Numbered from the stretch's first letter, positions 41,501 through 51,111 are shown. The stretch is DNA of 64,000 nt from Pseudomonas sp. TH15 (GCF_016651105.1 NZ_JAEKEL010000001.1:62001-126000), one strand, 5' to 3'. Notes: generated by a model from the sequence alone, not told the origin. Numbers and translations: made by a program.

Positions 41501-42439
41501 GTCACCGCCAGTATCGGTATTGCCCTGAGCCCGCAGGACGGCAACGAACTCAGTCAGTTGATGAAGAACGCCGACACCGCGATGTACCACGCCAAGGAGC
41601 GCGGCAAGAACAACTTCCAGTTCTATCAAGCGGACATGAACGCCAGCGCCCTCGAACGCCTGGAACTGGAAAGCGATCTGCGTCATGCCCTGGAGCAGGA
41701 CGAATTCGTGCTGTATTACCAGCCGCAGTTCAGCGGCGACGGCAAACGCCTGACCGGCGCCGAAGCCCTGCTGCGCTGGCGCCATCCGCGTCGCGGGCTG
41801 GTGCCGCCGGGGGATTTCATTCCAGTGCTCGAAGAGCTTGGCCTGGTGGTGGATGTCGGCGACTGGGTGATCAGCGAGGCCTGTCGCCAGCTCAAGACCT
41901 GGCATCAGGCCAAGGTACGAGTACCGAAAGTCTCGGTGAACATCTCGGCACGGCAGTTCTCCGATGGTCAGCTCGGCACGCGGATCGCCAACATCCTCAA
42001 GGAAACCGGCCTGCCGCCGGCGTGCCTGGAGCTGGAACTGACCGAAAGTATCCTGATGCGCGAAGTCAGCGAGGCGATGCAGATTCTCGCCGGGCTGAAA
42101 AACCTTGGCTTGAGCATCGCGGTCGATGACTTCGGCACCGGTTATTCATCGCTCAACTACCTCAAGCAATTCCCGATCGACGTGCTGAAAATCGACCGCA
42201 CCTTCGTCGACGGCCTGCCGTCGGGCGAGCAGGATGCGCAGATTGCCCGGGCGATCATCGCCATGGCCCACAGCCTGAACCTGGCAGTGATCGCCGAGGG
42301 CGTGGAAACCCACGAGCAACTCGACTTCCTGCGCGAGCATGGGTGCGATGAGGTTCAAGGGTATCTGTTTGGGCGGCCGATGCCGGCGAGCCGGTTTGAG
42401 GCGCAGTTCAGCAATGATGCGCTGTTCATGTTCGATTGA
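38591..42439 (+). CDS. morA: MorA-like motility and biofilm regulator, PAS-GGDEF-EAL protein
   Basis: A 1282-residue membrane c-di-GMP enzyme. Two transmembrane helices (about residues 28-45 and 257-277) frame a periplasmic sensor. Three or four PAS domains follow (e.g. [44 protein letters not shown]). The GGDEF domain has the intact MGGDEF motif near residues 925-930, and the EAL domain has GAEALLRW near residue 1058, so both diguanylate cyclase and phosphodiesterase activity are possible. It starts at TTG; no in-frame ATG lies near. The next gene is glyA, as for MorA (PA4601) in PAO1. Confidence 0.92.
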   Translation: MSNVTPPLSTRAPAAALGSPLRGTLKGALATLVLLLLALLLWQLLDQLTQTQKNQRQYTIDYTADLASQVSLNMALNAQIALNLLPIIEQPQSADEQQALLRKVQQSLPDLRSLALLSPSGKILSDSATDSQDADYLSDLVRRSRSQAHYFSNADDGSVVHLLLHQASGSSRGYWALRLTPTFFSSLTKQGEAGIRPLWLVENRINHQIISRDEALPSAKPGALSDDDLANSVLAVPLSSSDWQLRGLFDRQRVLEQLLPAFIGKCLLGLAFSLLPFIALLSMRRRQRQLHEGRRRYQDIFDGTGVALCVLDLSGLKNFFDKTQISSSEQLKTWLDVPEQRQQLLQELRITEVNQVALQLLNVNSCEQAWKLLIDGCPQDCTAIGNQVIEAVHNQQKQLELEIKLQDTNGRDQHLWLVLRLPEEQHDYKAVILSINDITSRKLVELSLLEREGFWSDVVRTVPDHLYVQDVISQRMIFSNHHLGQTLGYNRTELHQMGEYFWEILLHPEDADYYHRSRQTQRHAGYSQLLQCQLRFRHRNGNWRRFDIREQALARDRNDQVTRIIGVAKDITEQIEASESLRDSEQRYRMLAESISDVIFSTDNKLSLNYVSPSVQAVLGYDVDWIFQNGWQSTIANPQQLTGIYSLMDRVSKALDKPDQLTLLRSQVKTQLFLFDCLRADGRKIPIELRLVLVWDEHGAFEGVLGVGRDISQQRRAEKDLRMAATVFEHSTSAILITDPAGYIVQANEAFSRVSGYAVSQVLDQLPNMLTVDDQQEAHLRYVLKQLHQHSTWEGEVWLKRRNGEHYPAWVGITAVLDDEGDLASYVCFFSDISERKASEQRIHRLAYYDALTHLPNRTLFQDRLHTALQSAERQKSWVVLMFLDLDRFKPINDSLGHAAGDRMLKEMATRLLGCVDDDDTVARMGGDEFTLLLQPRINREVALNRAIHVAEQILASLVKPFVLEGREFFVTASIGIALSPQDGNELSQLMKNADTAMYHAKERGKNNFQFYQADMNASALERLELESDLRHALEQDEFVLYYQPQFSGDGKRLTGAEALLRWRHPRRGLVPPGDFIPVLEELGLVVDVGDWVISEACRQLKTWHQAKVRVPKVSVNISARQFSDGQLGTRIANILKETGLPPACLELELTESILMREVSEAMQILAGLKNLGLSIAVDDFGTGYSSLNYLKQFPIDVLKIDRTFVDGLPSGEQDAQIARAIIAMAHSLNLAVIAEGVETHEQLDFLREHGCDEVQGYLFGRPMPASRFEAQFSNDALFMFD

Positions 42440-42450
42440 TTGAGGGCCGT

Positions 42451-42571
42451 TGTGGCGAGGGGGCTTGCCCCCGTTCGGCTGCGAAGCAGTCGCAAAACCT
42501 GTTTGCACAGTTTGACCGGGGAAATGCCGGGGCCGCTTCGCGACCCAACGGGGGCAAGCTCCCTCGCCACA
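42451..42571. repeat. Long inverted repeat (GGCGAGGGGGCTTGCCCCCG type)
   Basis: Left arm 42451-42487 and right arm 42532-42571 pair imperfectly over about 37 nt; the middle also has GGGGAAATGCCGGGGC. Nearly the same 120-bp element is at 61655-61789. It separates morA from glyA. Confidence 0.82.
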
Positions 42572-42700
42572 GGCCAGCACAATCACCGCTGATCCCGTCA
42601 TGAACGCCACTTGTCTGCGACATGATGTCCTTTCATATGCCATCTAAAACCTGATGGGTTAGAATGCCCCCCTTTTCTGCCCCGATCCTTGAGGACCGCC

Positions 42701-43954
42701 ATGTTCAGCCGTGATTTGACTATTGCCAAGTACGACGCCGATCTCTTTGCCGCCATGGAGCAAGAAGCTCAGCGCCAGGAAGAACATATTGAGCTGATCG
42801 CTTCGGAAAACTACACCAGCCCTGCGGTGATGGAAGCTCAAGGCTCGGTACTGACCAACAAGTACGCCGAAGGCTACCCAGGCAAGCGCTACTACGGTGG
42901 TTGCGAGTTCGTCGACGTGGTTGAGCAACTGGCCATCGACCGTGCAAAAGAACTGTTCGGCGCTGATTACGCCAACGTTCAGCCGCACGCTGGCTCCCAA
43001 GCCAACAGCGCCGTTTACCTGGCCCTGCTGCAAGCCGGCGACACCATCCTGGGCATGAGCCTGGCCCACGGCGGTCACCTAACCCACGGTGCTAGCGTTT
43101 CGTCCTCCGGCAAGCTGTACAACGCCGTTCAGTACGGTATCGATGCCAACGGCCTGATCGACTACGACGAAGTCGAGCGCCTGGCTGTTGAGCACAAGCC
43201 AAAAATGATCGTGGCCGGTTTCTCTGCTTACTCGCAGATTCTGGATTTCCCACGTTTCCGCGAAATCGCTGACAAGGTTGGCGCCTACCTGTTCGTCGAC
43301 ATGGCCCACGTGGCCGGTCTGGTCGCCGCTGGCGTCTATCCGAACCCGGTGCCTTTCGCTGACGTCGTGACCACCACCACGCACAAGACCCTGCGCGGTC
43401 CACGTGGCGGCCTGATCCTGGCTCGCGCCAACGCCGACATCGAGAAAAAGCTGAACTCCGCGGTATTCCCGGGCGCCCAGGGTGGCCCGCTGGAGCACGT
43501 GATCGCCGCTAAAGCGATCTGCTTCAAAGAAGCACTGCAGCCTGAGTTCAAGACCTACCAGCAACAAGTGGTGAAGAACGCCAAGGCCATGGCCGGCGTG
43601 TTCATCGAGCGCGGTTTCGACGTGGTCTCGGGCGGTACTGAAAACCACCTGTTCCTGCTGTCGCTGATCAAGCAGGAAATCTCCGGTAAAGACGCCGATG
43701 CCGCTCTGGGCAAGGCTTTCATCACCGTGAACAAGAACTCCGTGCCAAACGATCCACGCTCCCCGTTCGTGACCTCCGGTCTGCGTTTCGGTACTCCGGC
43801 TGTGACCACTCGCGGCTTCAAGGAAGCAGAGTGCAAAGAGCTGGCCGGCTGGATCTGCGACATCCTGGCTGACCTGAACAACGAAGCGGTGATCGACGCC
43901 GTTCGTGAGAAGGTCAAGACCATCTGCAAGAAACTGCCGGTATACGGCGCTTAA
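42701..43954 (+). CDS. glyA: GlyA, serine hydroxymethyltransferase
   Basis: It interconverts serine and glycine while charging tetrahydrofolate with a one-carbon unit. The protein has 417 residues from the ATG at 42701. It has the PLP lysine in [14 protein letters not shown], the fold-type I box [12 protein letters not shown], and the SENYTS and [11 protein letters not shown] motifs. The frame opens 4 codons upstream. It lies downstream of morA and is followed by a strong terminator. Confidence 0.97.
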   Translation: MFSRDLTIAKYDADLFAAMEQEAQRQEEHIELIASENYTSPAVMEAQGSVLTNKYAEGYPGKRYYGGCEFVDVVEQLAIDRAKELFGADYANVQPHAGSQANSAVYLALLQAGDTILGMSLAHGGHLTHGASVSSSGKLYNAVQYGIDANGLIDYDEVERLAVEHKPKMIVAGFSAYSQILDFPRFREIADKVGAYLFVDMAHVAGLVAAGVYPNPVPFADVVTTTTHKTLRGPRGGLILARANADIEKKLNSAVFPGAQGGPLEHVIAAKAICFKEALQPEFKTYQQQVVKNAKAMAGVFIERGFDVVSGGTENHLFLLSLIKQEISGKDADAALGKAFITVNKNSVPNDPRSPFVTSGLRFGTPAVTTRGFKEAECKELAGWICDILADLNNEAVIDAVREKVKTICKKLPVYGA

Positions 43955-43977
43955 TTGCACCGCTAAATCGCAGCTGT

Positions 43978-44010
43978 AAAAAAACCGGTCAGTGATGGCC
44001 GGTTTTTTTT
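43978..44010 (+). terminator. Terminator after glyA
   Basis: AAAAAACCGG...CCGGTTTTTTTT stem with a TCAGTGATGG-type loop, about 25 bp after the stop. Confidence 0.9.
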
Positions 44011-44026
44011 CGCCTGTAGAAAGATC

Positions 44027-44055
44027 AAAAGATCGCAGCCTTCGGCAGCTCCTAG
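44027..44055. repeat. Single GATCGCAGCC-type REP arm
   Basis: AAAAGATCGCAGCCTTCGGC then AGCTCCTA, with no partner arm nearby. It ends 12 bp before the first FadR-type operator. Confidence 0.7.
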
Positions 44056-44066
44056 GCGGTGTTGGC

Positions 44067-44083
44067 CACTGGTCAGACCGGTC
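44067..44083. promoter_or_regulatory. FadR-type operator 1 upstream of the symporter
   Basis: CACTGGTCAGACCGGTC fits the E. coli FadR consensus AACTGGTCnGACCnGTT at all but the two end bases. The core is GGT-N3-ACC, typical of FadR/LldR/PdhR-class GntR regulators. It is 151 bp before the symporter start. Confidence 0.5.
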
Positions 44084-44151
44084 ATGCCGATTTCACTCTT
44101 TTTACTTGTCATCTGGAAAAAACCGAGCGTAGACTGCGCCTGCTCTGGACA

Positions 44152-44168
44152 TACCGGTAAGACCACAA
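44152..44168. promoter_or_regulatory. FadR-type operator 2 upstream of the symporter
   Basis: TACCGGTAAGACCACAA repeats the GGT-N3-ACC core, 85 bp after the first site. It is 66 bp before the symporter start and probably near the promoter. Confidence 0.4.
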
Positions 44169-44233
44169 TAATTAAGTCCTGAATCTGATGCGCTCAAGCG
44201 TTGGCAGCCAGGACACCGACCAGGATTCCTCTC

Positions 44234-45547
44234 ATGCTCAGATGGTGCTCGCGTTCAATCTTCCTCCAAGTGGTTCTCGGACTGGTGCTCGGCATCATCT
44301 GTGGGCTGACCCTTCCCGAATACTCCGCACAGCTCAAACCGCTGGGCGACGGTTTTATCAAACTGATCAAGATGCTCATTGGCCTGATCGTGTTCTGCGT
44401 GGTGGTCAGCGGCATCAGCGGTGCGGGCGATCTGAAGAAGGTCGGGCGCATCGGTCTCAAGTCGGTCATCTACTTTGAAGTGCTGACCACCATCGCCCTG
44501 CTGATTGGCCTGCTGTTCGCTTTCAGTACCGGCATCGGCAGCGGCGCGAACATTCATCTGGAACAACTTTCCGCCGCCGACATGGGCGACATCGCCCAGC
44601 GTGGCCAGCAGATGCACACCACCACGCAATTCCTGATGGACCTGATCCCGACGTCGGTGATCGGTGCTTTTGCCGACAACAACATCCTCCAGGTCCTGCT
44701 GTTCTCGGTGCTGTTCGGCAGCGCCCTGAACCTGGTCGGCGAAGCGGCCTCGGGCATTTCCCGGCTGATCAACGAACTCAGCCACGTGATCTTCCGCATC
44801 ATGGGCATGATCGTGCGTCTGGCGCCGATCGGCGTGTTCGGCGCCATCGCCTTCACTACCAGCAAATATGGCCTGGATTCGCTGCAACACCTGGGCAGCC
44901 TGGTTGGCTTGTTTTACCTGACCTGCGCCGCGTTCGTGTCGCTGATTCTCGGCCTGGTCATGCGCCTTTCCGGCCTGCGGATGTGGCCACTGCTCAAGTA
45001 CCTGCGTGAAGAATTGCTGATCGTCATGGGCACCGCCTCTTCCGACGCCGTGCTGCCGCAGATCATGCGCAAGCTTGAGCACCTGGGCATCGGCAGCTCG
45101 ACGGTCGGGCTGGTGATTCCAACCGGTTACTCCTTTAACCTCGACGGTTTCTCGATCTACCTGACCCTGGCCATCGTCTTCATCGCCAACGCCACCGGCA
45201 CGCCGCTGGCCATGACCGACCTGCTGACGATTCTGCTGGTGTCGTTGATTACCTCCAAAGGTGCCCACGGCATCCCCGGTTCGGCGCTGGTGATTCTCGC
45301 CGCCACATTGACCGCGATCCCGGCCATTCCGGTGGTCGGTCTGGTGCTGGTGCTGGCGGTGGACTGGTTCATGGGCATCGGCCGGGCGCTGACCAACCTG
45401 ATCGGCAACTGCGTCGCCACCGTGGCCATTGCTCGCTGGGAAAAGGACATCGATATCCAACGGGCAAACAAAGTGCTTTCCGGTCAGGTGGGTTATACCT
45501 TCCAGCCGAGAAAACCGGTCGTCCCGCCCCATCAACAAGAATTCTGA
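44234..45547 (+). CDS. DctA/GltP-type dicarboxylate or amino acid:cation symporter
   Basis: A 437-residue DAACS-family transporter. Visible features are a first helix (SIFLQVVLGLVLGIICGLTLPEY), the LKMLIGLIVFCVVVSGISG box, the serine-rich motif in GTASSDAVLP, and the substrate site PTGYSFNLDGFSIYLTLAIVFIANATGTPL with HGIPGSALVIL. The family carries C4-dicarboxylates or acidic amino acids with H+ or Na+; the substrate cannot be read from the sequence. Start ATG 44234 is preceded by AGGA. A FadR-type regulator follows, and two matching operators lie upstream. Confidence 0.88.
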   Translation: MLRWCSRSIFLQVVLGLVLGIICGLTLPEYSAQLKPLGDGFIKLIKMLIGLIVFCVVVSGISGAGDLKKVGRIGLKSVIYFEVLTTIALLIGLLFAFSTGIGSGANIHLEQLSAADMGDIAQRGQQMHTTTQFLMDLIPTSVIGAFADNNILQVLLFSVLFGSALNLVGEAASGISRLINELSHVIFRIMGMIVRLAPIGVFGAIAFTTSKYGLDSLQHLGSLVGLFYLTCAAFVSLILGLVMRLSGLRMWPLLKYLREELLIVMGTASSDAVLPQIMRKLEHLGIGSSTVGLVIPTGYSFNLDGFSIYLTLAIVFIANATGTPLAMTDLLTILLVSLITSKGAHGIPGSALVILAATLTAIPAIPVVGLVLVLAVDWFMGIGRALTNLIGNCVATVAIARWEKDIDIQRANKVLSGQVGYTFQPRKPVVPPHQQEF

Positions 45548-45602
45548 ATAATCGCGGTGCCTGCCTACGGGCAGGCACGGTTATCAAACGTTTTAGAGGC
45601 TC

Positions 45603-46319
45603 ATGGAGCGAACAGTGATCACCACATCGACCGTCGTAACCTCAGTAGTAGAAAAACTTCGGGCCGCTCTGGCCCGTGGCCAGTGGCGCTCCGGCGACAT
45701 GTTGCCGGGCCAGCGCGAACTGGCCGAACAACTGGGCATCAGCCGCCCGAGCCTGCGCGAAGCGGTGATCGTGCTGGAAACCCTCGGGCTGGTGCGCTCC
45801 ATGCCGGGTAAAGGCGTAGTGGTGCTGGAAGCCAATCTCAGCGACAGCCAAAGCCACGACAGCGCAGTGGCCGGCGCAAGCCTGGAGGACGTGCTGCAAC
45901 TGCGCTACACCCTCGAACCGTTCATCGTCGGCCTGGTGGCGCAATCGATCAGCAGCAAGGAAGTGGGGCAACTGCGCCTGACCCTGATGGACATGCGCGA
46001 AGCCCTGGAGGCCAACGACAGTGAAGCCGGGGTCAGCGCCTACATCGCGTTCCACGAAGAATTGTTCACCCTGACCTCGAACCCGATCTTCCAGAGTGTC
46101 GTGCAACAGACCAGCAATGCCCTCAAACAAAGTGCCGAAGTGCTGCGCAACTCGCCGGAGCATTTGGCTGAACGCCTTGAGGAAAATGAAGCCGTGGTGC
46201 GGGCGATCCGCAGCAAGAACAGCGCCCAGGCCAGCGCCGAAATGCGTCGGCACATCCTTCGGGAAGGCCAGCGCATGGGCATTGAACTGAATATCCCGGA
46301 CGACAACTTGAATCGCTGA
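45603..46319 (+). CDS. FadR-family (GntR, FCD domain) transcriptional regulator
   Basis: A 238-residue regulator. The N-terminal winged helix has ALARGQWRSGDMLPGQRELAEQLGISRPSLREAVIVLETLGLVRSMPGKGVVV. The C-terminal FCD ligand domain starts near residue 90 with LEDVLQLRYTLEPFIVGLVAQ. This class is usually a repressor released by a small organic acid. It lies 55 bp after the symporter, and the two GGT-N3-ACC sites at 44067 and 44152 are plausible targets. It is followed 19 bp later by a second GntR gene. Confidence 0.88.
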   Translation: MERTVITTSTVVTSVVEKLRAALARGQWRSGDMLPGQRELAEQLGISRPSLREAVIVLETLGLVRSMPGKGVVVLEANLSDSQSHDSAVAGASLEDVLQLRYTLEPFIVGLVAQSISSKEVGQLRLTLMDMREALEANDSEAGVSAYIAFHEELFTLTSNPIFQSVVQQTSNALKQSAEVLRNSPEHLAERLEENEAVVRAIRSKNSAQASAEMRRHILREGQRMGIELNIPDDNLNR

Positions 46320-46338
46320 GCCCTTATGGAGACAGGCC

Positions 46339-47048
46339 ATGAACAGTTTCGCTTCACCCTCGCACGCCCAGCCGAGCGCCGCGCCCCTGCCCTTCTCCCG
46401 ACTGCGGGCGCCGGTGGATGATCTGTATCCGCGACTGTTCGATGCGATTCTCGAACAACGTATCGACCCGGCCAGCCGTTTTACCGAAGACAGCCTGAAG
46501 CTGATGTTCGGCGTCAGTCGCGCGGATGTTCGGCGGGCGCTGACAAAGTTGTCCCATGAGCAAATCGTGGTGCTGCGCGCCAACCATCGACCGCGCGTTG
46601 CCGCGCCGGATGCCGAGCAAACGCGACAGACCCTGCATGCCCGGCGCCTGGCCGAAAGCACGTTGGTGCGGCTGGCGTGTCAGCGTCCACACACAGAAGG
46701 ATTGAAACGTCTGCGAGCACTGATCGAGCGCGAGCGCCAGGCAGTCGAGCAAGATCGGCGGGCAGCGGCGATTCGGTTATCGGGGGAGTTTCATTTGCAA
46801 TTGGCTCAAATGGCGGGGAATGCACCGTTGGCGCATTTTCTGGGAAGCCTGGTGCCGCTGACTTCGTTGGCGATTGCGCAAGTGAATGTCAGACGCACAG
46901 CTGTTGCGCGTGGCAGGAGCATTTGGCACTGGTTGAGGCGGTGGAGCGTGGCGATGCTTGCAGGGCTGGCATGCTGATGAATCGGCATCTGGATCATCTT
47001 GAGCAGACGTTGCTGGGTTCAGCCCATGAAGCCTGTGTTACCGGTTAG
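46339..47048 (+). pseudogene. GntR-family regulator with a -1 frameshift in the ligand domain
   Basis: The frame from 46339 encodes an intact winged helix (LYPRLFDAILEQRIDPASRFTEDSLKLMFGVSRADVRRALTKLSHEQIVVLRANHRPRVAAPD) and most of an FCD domain (RRLAESTLVRLACQRP...FHLQLAQMAGNAPLAHFLGSLVPLTSLAIAQ). After residue 181 it runs into unrelated residues and stops at 46977. The normal ending (ECQTHSCCAWQEHLALVEAVERGDACRAGMLMNRHLDHLEQTL) is in the next frame from 46884 to 47048. One base is missing near 46882-46883. A truncated product could still bind DNA. Sequencing error is possible. Confidence 0.82.
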
Positions 47049-47054
47049 ACTGCC

Positions 47055-47136
47055 TTCGCGAGCAGGCTCGCTCCCACAGGGAAATGCATTCCAACTGAAA
47101 GAAAGCAGTCCACTGTGGGAGCGAGCTTGCTCGCGA
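47055..47136. repeat. REP inverted pair (GAGCAGGCTCGCTCCCACA type)
   Basis: Left arm 47055-47078 and right arm 47114-47136 pair with one mismatch. It lies between convergent genes. Confidence 0.8.
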
Positions 47137-47164
47137 TAGGGCCATAGCAGACGCCGACAATGCA

Positions 47165-48136
47165 TCAGATTGCGGCAACCCGCTCAAACCCCGCACGAAT
47201 CTTCTCTTCCGGCAAATCATCGGCAATAAACACAATTACGCTTTCCCGCGCCTCGCCCTCCGCCCATTCGGTGTCCCAATCGAAGCCGTACAACTTCAGC
47301 ACACCCTGAAACACCATCCGCCGTGGCTCACCAGCGATGTTCAACACACCCTTGTAGCGCAGCAGTTGCTTGCCATGGTCTTCCAGCAGTTCGTTCATGA
47401 ACTCGCTGAGCTTGTCGATATCCAGCGGCTTGTCGGTGCGCAGTACCAGGCTGGAAATCCGATCAATCGACGGCGCCTTGCTCACCGGCCGCAGGCTCAC
47501 ACCGCCCCCGAGATCCGCGTTGAGATTGAAACCGCGCACGTCGAGCAATTCGGCCAGGTCGATCTTCCCGTGCTCAACGACGCGAATCGGCGCACGGCGG
47601 TTGATGCGGGTCAGGCGTTCGCTGAGGGCGTTGAAAGTCGCCTCATCCACCAAATCCCGTTTACTCACCAGCAGGCGATCGGCGAAACCGATCTGCGCCT
47701 GGGCGATGGTCTGGGTCAGGTGAGTGTCGGCGTGGGCGGCGTCCACCAAAGTGATGATGCCGTCGAGAAGGTAGCGCTCGCGCAGGTCTTCATCGATGAA
47801 GAAGGTTTGCGCCACCGGGGCTGGGTCGGCCAGGCCGGTGCATTCGATCACCAGTCGGTCGAAAGCGATTTCACCGCTGTCCAGGCGTTCGAGCAACAGG
47901 TACAGGGCCTTGGTCAGGTCTGTGTGAATGGTGCAGCAGACGCAGCCGTTGGACAGCGTCATCACTTGCACCGGCTCATCGCCCAATAATTGGGTGTCGA
48001 TGCCAGCGTCGCTGAATTCGTTTTCGATCACGGCGATTTTCAGCCCGTGCTCGGCTTTGAGCAGGTGGCGCAACAGCGTGGTTTTACCAGCGCCGAGGAA
48101 GCCGCTGAGGATCGTGACCGGGATGGGAGAGGACAA
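47165..48136 (-). CDS. yjiA: CobW/YjiA-type G3E GTPase
   Basis: A 323-residue metal-chaperone-type GTPase. Walker A is GFLGAGKTT (residues 12-20), the metal site is SNGCVCCTIHTDL (CxCC), and the G4-like motif is VSKRD. The C-terminal CobW domain ends with FDWDTEWAEGEARESVIVFIADDLPEEKI. It starts at TTG with a perfect AGGAGG 6 nt away; no ATG is close. It lies downstream of cstA and ybdD on the same strand, the order of yjiA-yjiX-yjiY in E. coli. The metal and client are unknown. Confidence 0.88.
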   Translation of the reverse strand: MSSPIPVTILSGFLGAGKTTLLRHLLKAEHGLKIAVIENEFSDAGIDTQLLGDEPVQVMTLSNGCVCCTIHTDLTKALYLLLERLDSGEIAFDRLVIECTGLADPAPVAQTFFIDEDLRERYLLDGIITLVDAAHADTHLTQTIAQAQIGFADRLLVSKRDLVDEATFNALSERLTRINRRAPIRVVEHGKIDLAELLDVRGFNLNADLGGGVSLRPVSKAPSIDRISSLVLRTDKPLDIDKLSEFMNELLEDHGKQLLRYKGVLNIAGEPRRMVFQGVLKLYGFDWDTEWAEGEARESVIVFIADDLPEEKIRAGFERVAAI

Positions 48137-48183
48137 CTGGAACCTCCTGCTTCAGACAATTTAAAAAACAACACAAAAACAAA

Positions 48184-48273
48184 TGTGGGAGCGAACTTGC
48201 TCGCGATGGCGGCTCCACAGTCAACAGAGATGCTGACTGTCAGACCGCTATCGCGAGCAAGCTCGCTCCCACA
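48184..48273. repeat. REP inverted pair between ybdD and yjiA-like genes
   Basis: Arms start TGTGGGAGCGAACTTGCTCG and end CGAGCAAGCTCGCTCCCACA, with an inner inverted ACAGTCA/TGACTGT. It sits inside a presumed operon, so it may protect upstream mRNA. Confidence 0.82.
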
Positions 48274-48299
48274 GGGATTACGTCAACCCGGCTGTTGAA

Positions 48300-48497
48300 T
48301 CAACAGCACTTCGGCCCACCCTTGCCACCGTAACGCGCTTCCTGACGTTCCCGAAAGAACATCTCGTAGCTCATCACCGGTTTGTCCGGGTGTTTGGTTT
48401 GCATATGCTCGACGTAATTGTCGTAGTCGGGCATGCCGACCATCAGGCGTGCGGCCTGACCGAGGTATTTACCGAGGCGACTCAGGTCATTGAACAT
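48300..48497 (-). CDS. ybdD: YbdD/YjiX family small protein
   Basis: A 65-residue protein ([64 protein letters not shown]) of the YbdD/DUF466 family. It nearly always follows a CstA-type transporter, here 15 bp after cstA. The conserved YDNYVEHM and ERQEARYG boxes and the terminal Cys-Cys are intact. The function is unknown. Confidence 0.9.
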   Translation of the reverse strand: MFNDLSRLGKYLGQAARLMVGMPDYDNYVEHMQTKHPDKPVMSYEMFFRERQEARYGGKGGPKCC

Positions 48498-48512
48498 GTT
48501 GGCAATCCTCGA

Positions 48513-50579
48513 TTACGCGTCCGGCACAGCCTGGAACGGCGATTCTTTATCCGTACGTTCTTTGCTGCCCCAGGCCGAAATACCGACCTTGAGCGCATAG
48601 AACAGGATGCTGAACACCACGAACAGGAACAGCGCTGTCAGCGTTGCGTTGGTGTAGGCATTCCAGATCACGTGTTGCATCTGATTGATGTCCTTGGCCG
48701 GCGCGAGGATCTGACCGTTGGCCAATGCATCGCTGTATTTCTTGGCCAGAGACAGGAAGCCGATCGCCGGGTTGGCGTCGAACAACTTGATGAAACCGGC
48801 GGTGGTGGTGCAAATCAGCAACCACGCGGCCGGCAACAAGGTGACCCAGATGTAGCGTTGGCGTTTCATTTTGATCAGGACGACGGTGGCGAGCATCAGC
48901 GCGATGCCGGCGAGCATCTGGTTGGAGATACCGAACAGCGGCCACAAGGTGTTGATGCCACCGAGCGGATCGATCACGCCTTGATAAAGCAAGTAACCCC
49001 ACATCGCCACGCAACCGGCAGTCGCGATCAGGTTGGCGGTCCAGGATTCCGTTCGTTTGAGCGCCGGAACGAAGGAGCCGAGCAAATCCTGAAGCATGAA
49101 GCGTCCGGCCCGCGTGCCGGCGTCGACGGCGGTCAGGATGAACAGCGCTTCGAACAGGATCGCGAAGTGGTACCAGAACGCCATGGTGTTTTCACCCGGC
49201 AGAACACTGTGCAGGATCTGCGCAATACCGACCGCCAGGGTCGGCGCACCGCCGGCACGAGCCAGCACGGTGGTTTCACCGATGTCCCTGGCCACCGCTT
49301 GCAGCGCTTCCGGGGTAATTGCAAAACCCCAACTGCTGACGGTTTGCGCCACTTGCACCACATCACCGCCGACGACGGCCGCCGGGCTATTCATGGCGAA
49401 GTACACGCCTGGCTCGATCACCGAGGCGGCAACCATCGCCATGATCGCCACGAAGGATTCCATCAACATGCCGCCATAACCGATGTAACGGGCATGGCCT
49501 TCACTGGCGAGCAATTTCGGCGTGGTGCCGGAAGCGATCAGCGCGTGGAAACCCGAAACCGCGCCACAAGCAATGGTGATGAACAGGAACGGGAACAACC
49601 CGCCCTTCCACACCGGCCCGGTGCCGTCGATGAACTGGGTCAGCGCCGGCATTTTCAGCTCGGGCATGGTGATCAGAATGCCGATCGCCAGCGCAATGAT
49701 GGTGCCGATCTTGAGGAACGTCGACAGGTAGTCACGTGGTGCCAGAATCAGCCACACCGGCAGCACCGCCGCGACGAAACCATAACCGATCAGCATCCAG
49801 GTAATCTGGATCCCGGTGAAGCTGAACACCTTGGCCCACACCGGATCAGCAGCAATCTGCCCACCCAGCCAGATCGAACCGAGCAGCAGCAGCACGCCGA
49901 CCACGGAGATTTCACCAATGCGGCCCGGACGGATGTAGCGCATGTACATGCCCATGAACATCGCGATCGGGATGGTCGCCATCACGGTGAAAATGCCCCA
50001 CGGGCTTTCGGCCAGGGCCTTGACCACGATCAGCGCCAGCACCGCGAGGATGATGATCATGATCAGGAAGCAGCCGAACAGCGCGATGGTGCCGGGAATG
50101 CGGCCCATTTCTTCACGGACCATGTCGCCCAGGGAGCGACCGTTGCGGCGGGTGGACATGAACAGGACCATGAAGTCCTGAACCGCGCCGGCCAGCACCA
50201 CACCGGCAATCAGCCACAGCGTGCCGGGCAGGTAGCCCATCTGCGCTGCCAGCACCGGACCGACCAAAGGCCCGGCACCAGCGATGGCTGCAAAGTGGTG
50301 ACCGAAAAGGATGTGTTTGTTGGTCGGGACGTAGTCCAGACCATCGTTGTTGAGCACGGCGGGGGTGGCCCGGCGCGGATCGAGTTGCATCACATTGTTG
50401 GCGATGAACAGGCTGTAGTAACGATAGGCAACCAGATAAATGGCCACGGCAGCGACCACAATCCATAAGGCGTTGATCGGCTCGCCTCGGCGCAATGCCA
50501 CTACGCCAAGGGCGCACGCTCCTACGATTGCCAGCAGCAGCCAGGGTAAATGGCGTAGCAGGCTATTATTATTTTTCAT
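48513..50579 (-). CDS. cstA: CstA-type pyruvate/peptide transporter
   Basis: A 688-residue inner-membrane protein of the CstA family, with about 16 to 18 transmembrane segments. It carries the signatures FGHHFAAIAGAGPLVGPVLAAQMGYLPGTLW and GGMLMESFVAIMAMVAASVIEPGVYFAMN. E. coli CstA and YjiY (BtsT) import pyruvate or peptides during carbon starvation; in Pseudomonas CstA has been linked to peptide use. Which substrate applies here is an inference. The gene is first of cstA-ybdD-yjiA. Confidence 0.92.
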   Translation of the reverse strand: MKNNNSLLRHLPWLLLAIVGACALGVVALRRGEPINALWIVVAAVAIYLVAYRYYSLFIANNVMQLDPRRATPAVLNNDGLDYVPTNKHILFGHHFAAIAGAGPLVGPVLAAQMGYLPGTLWLIAGVVLAGAVQDFMVLFMSTRRNGRSLGDMVREEMGRIPGTIALFGCFLIMIIILAVLALIVVKALAESPWGIFTVMATIPIAMFMGMYMRYIRPGRIGEISVVGVLLLLGSIWLGGQIAADPVWAKVFSFTGIQITWMLIGYGFVAAVLPVWLILAPRDYLSTFLKIGTIIALAIGILITMPELKMPALTQFIDGTGPVWKGGLFPFLFITIACGAVSGFHALIASGTTPKLLASEGHARYIGYGGMLMESFVAIMAMVAASVIEPGVYFAMNSPAAVVGGDVVQVAQTVSSWGFAITPEALQAVARDIGETTVLARAGGAPTLAVGIAQILHSVLPGENTMAFWYHFAILFEALFILTAVDAGTRAGRFMLQDLLGSFVPALKRTESWTANLIATAGCVAMWGYLLYQGVIDPLGGINTLWPLFGISNQMLAGIALMLATVVLIKMKRQRYIWVTLLPAAWLLICTTTAGFIKLFDANPAIGFLSLAKKYSDALANGQILAPAKDINQMQHVIWNAYTNATLTALFLFVVFSILFYALKVGISAWGSKERTDKESPFQAVPDA

Positions 50580-50738
50580 TTTTTATTCCAGCCAGGGTGG
50601 ACAAGAAAGACAGCCACCCCGAGTTTAGCTCTCCTGACGGCAAAGACCATACCCCGACATTGGTCTAGCGCATGCTCTGCGCTGGCAGCCCGTGGCGATG
50701 CAGGTCTATAGTCAGCGAACCTTTATGAGGATTGCGCC

Positions 50739-51107
50739 ATGAGCGACCACCCTGCCAATCGCCGCCGCTTCAAACGTATTGCGTTCGATGCCCGAACCGA
50801 GCTGCGCCAGGACGAATACATATGGCAGGTGAAGTTGATTGATCTGTCGCTCAAGGGGCTGCTGGTCGAGAAGCCCGAGCCGTGGCTGGGCAATCGGGAG
50901 CATCACTTTTGCGTCGATATTCATCTGACGCCTGAAGTCGCGATCAAGATGGATATGATGCTGACCCACGATGACCATGGCCAATTGGGCTTCGTCTGCA
51001 AACACATCAGCCTGGAATCCATCGAGCGCTTGCGGCGGTTGATTGAATTCAACCTGGGCGATCCCGAGGAACTGGAACGTGAACTGGGTGCGCTGATCGA
51101 AATCTGA
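50739..51107 (+). CDS. mapZ: MapZ-like PilZ-domain c-di-GMP receptor
   Basis: A 122-residue single PilZ domain. The c-di-GMP site is complete: RRRFKR (RxxxR) at residues 8-13 and DLSLKGLLV (DxSxxG) near residue 34. It resembles PA4608 (MapZ), which binds the chemotaxis methyltransferase CheR1 and alters chemotaxis when c-di-GMP is high. The C-terminal ESIERLRRLIEFNLGDPEELERELGAL matches the MapZ ending. It is divergent from cstA and next to radA, as in PAO1. Confidence 0.85.
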   Translation: MSDHPANRRRFKRIAFDARTELRQDEYIWQVKLIDLSLKGLLVEKPEPWLGNREHHFCVDIHLTPEVAIKMDMMLTHDDHGQLGFVCKHISLESIERLRRLIEFNLGDPEELERELGALIEI

Positions 51108-51111
51108 TCAC

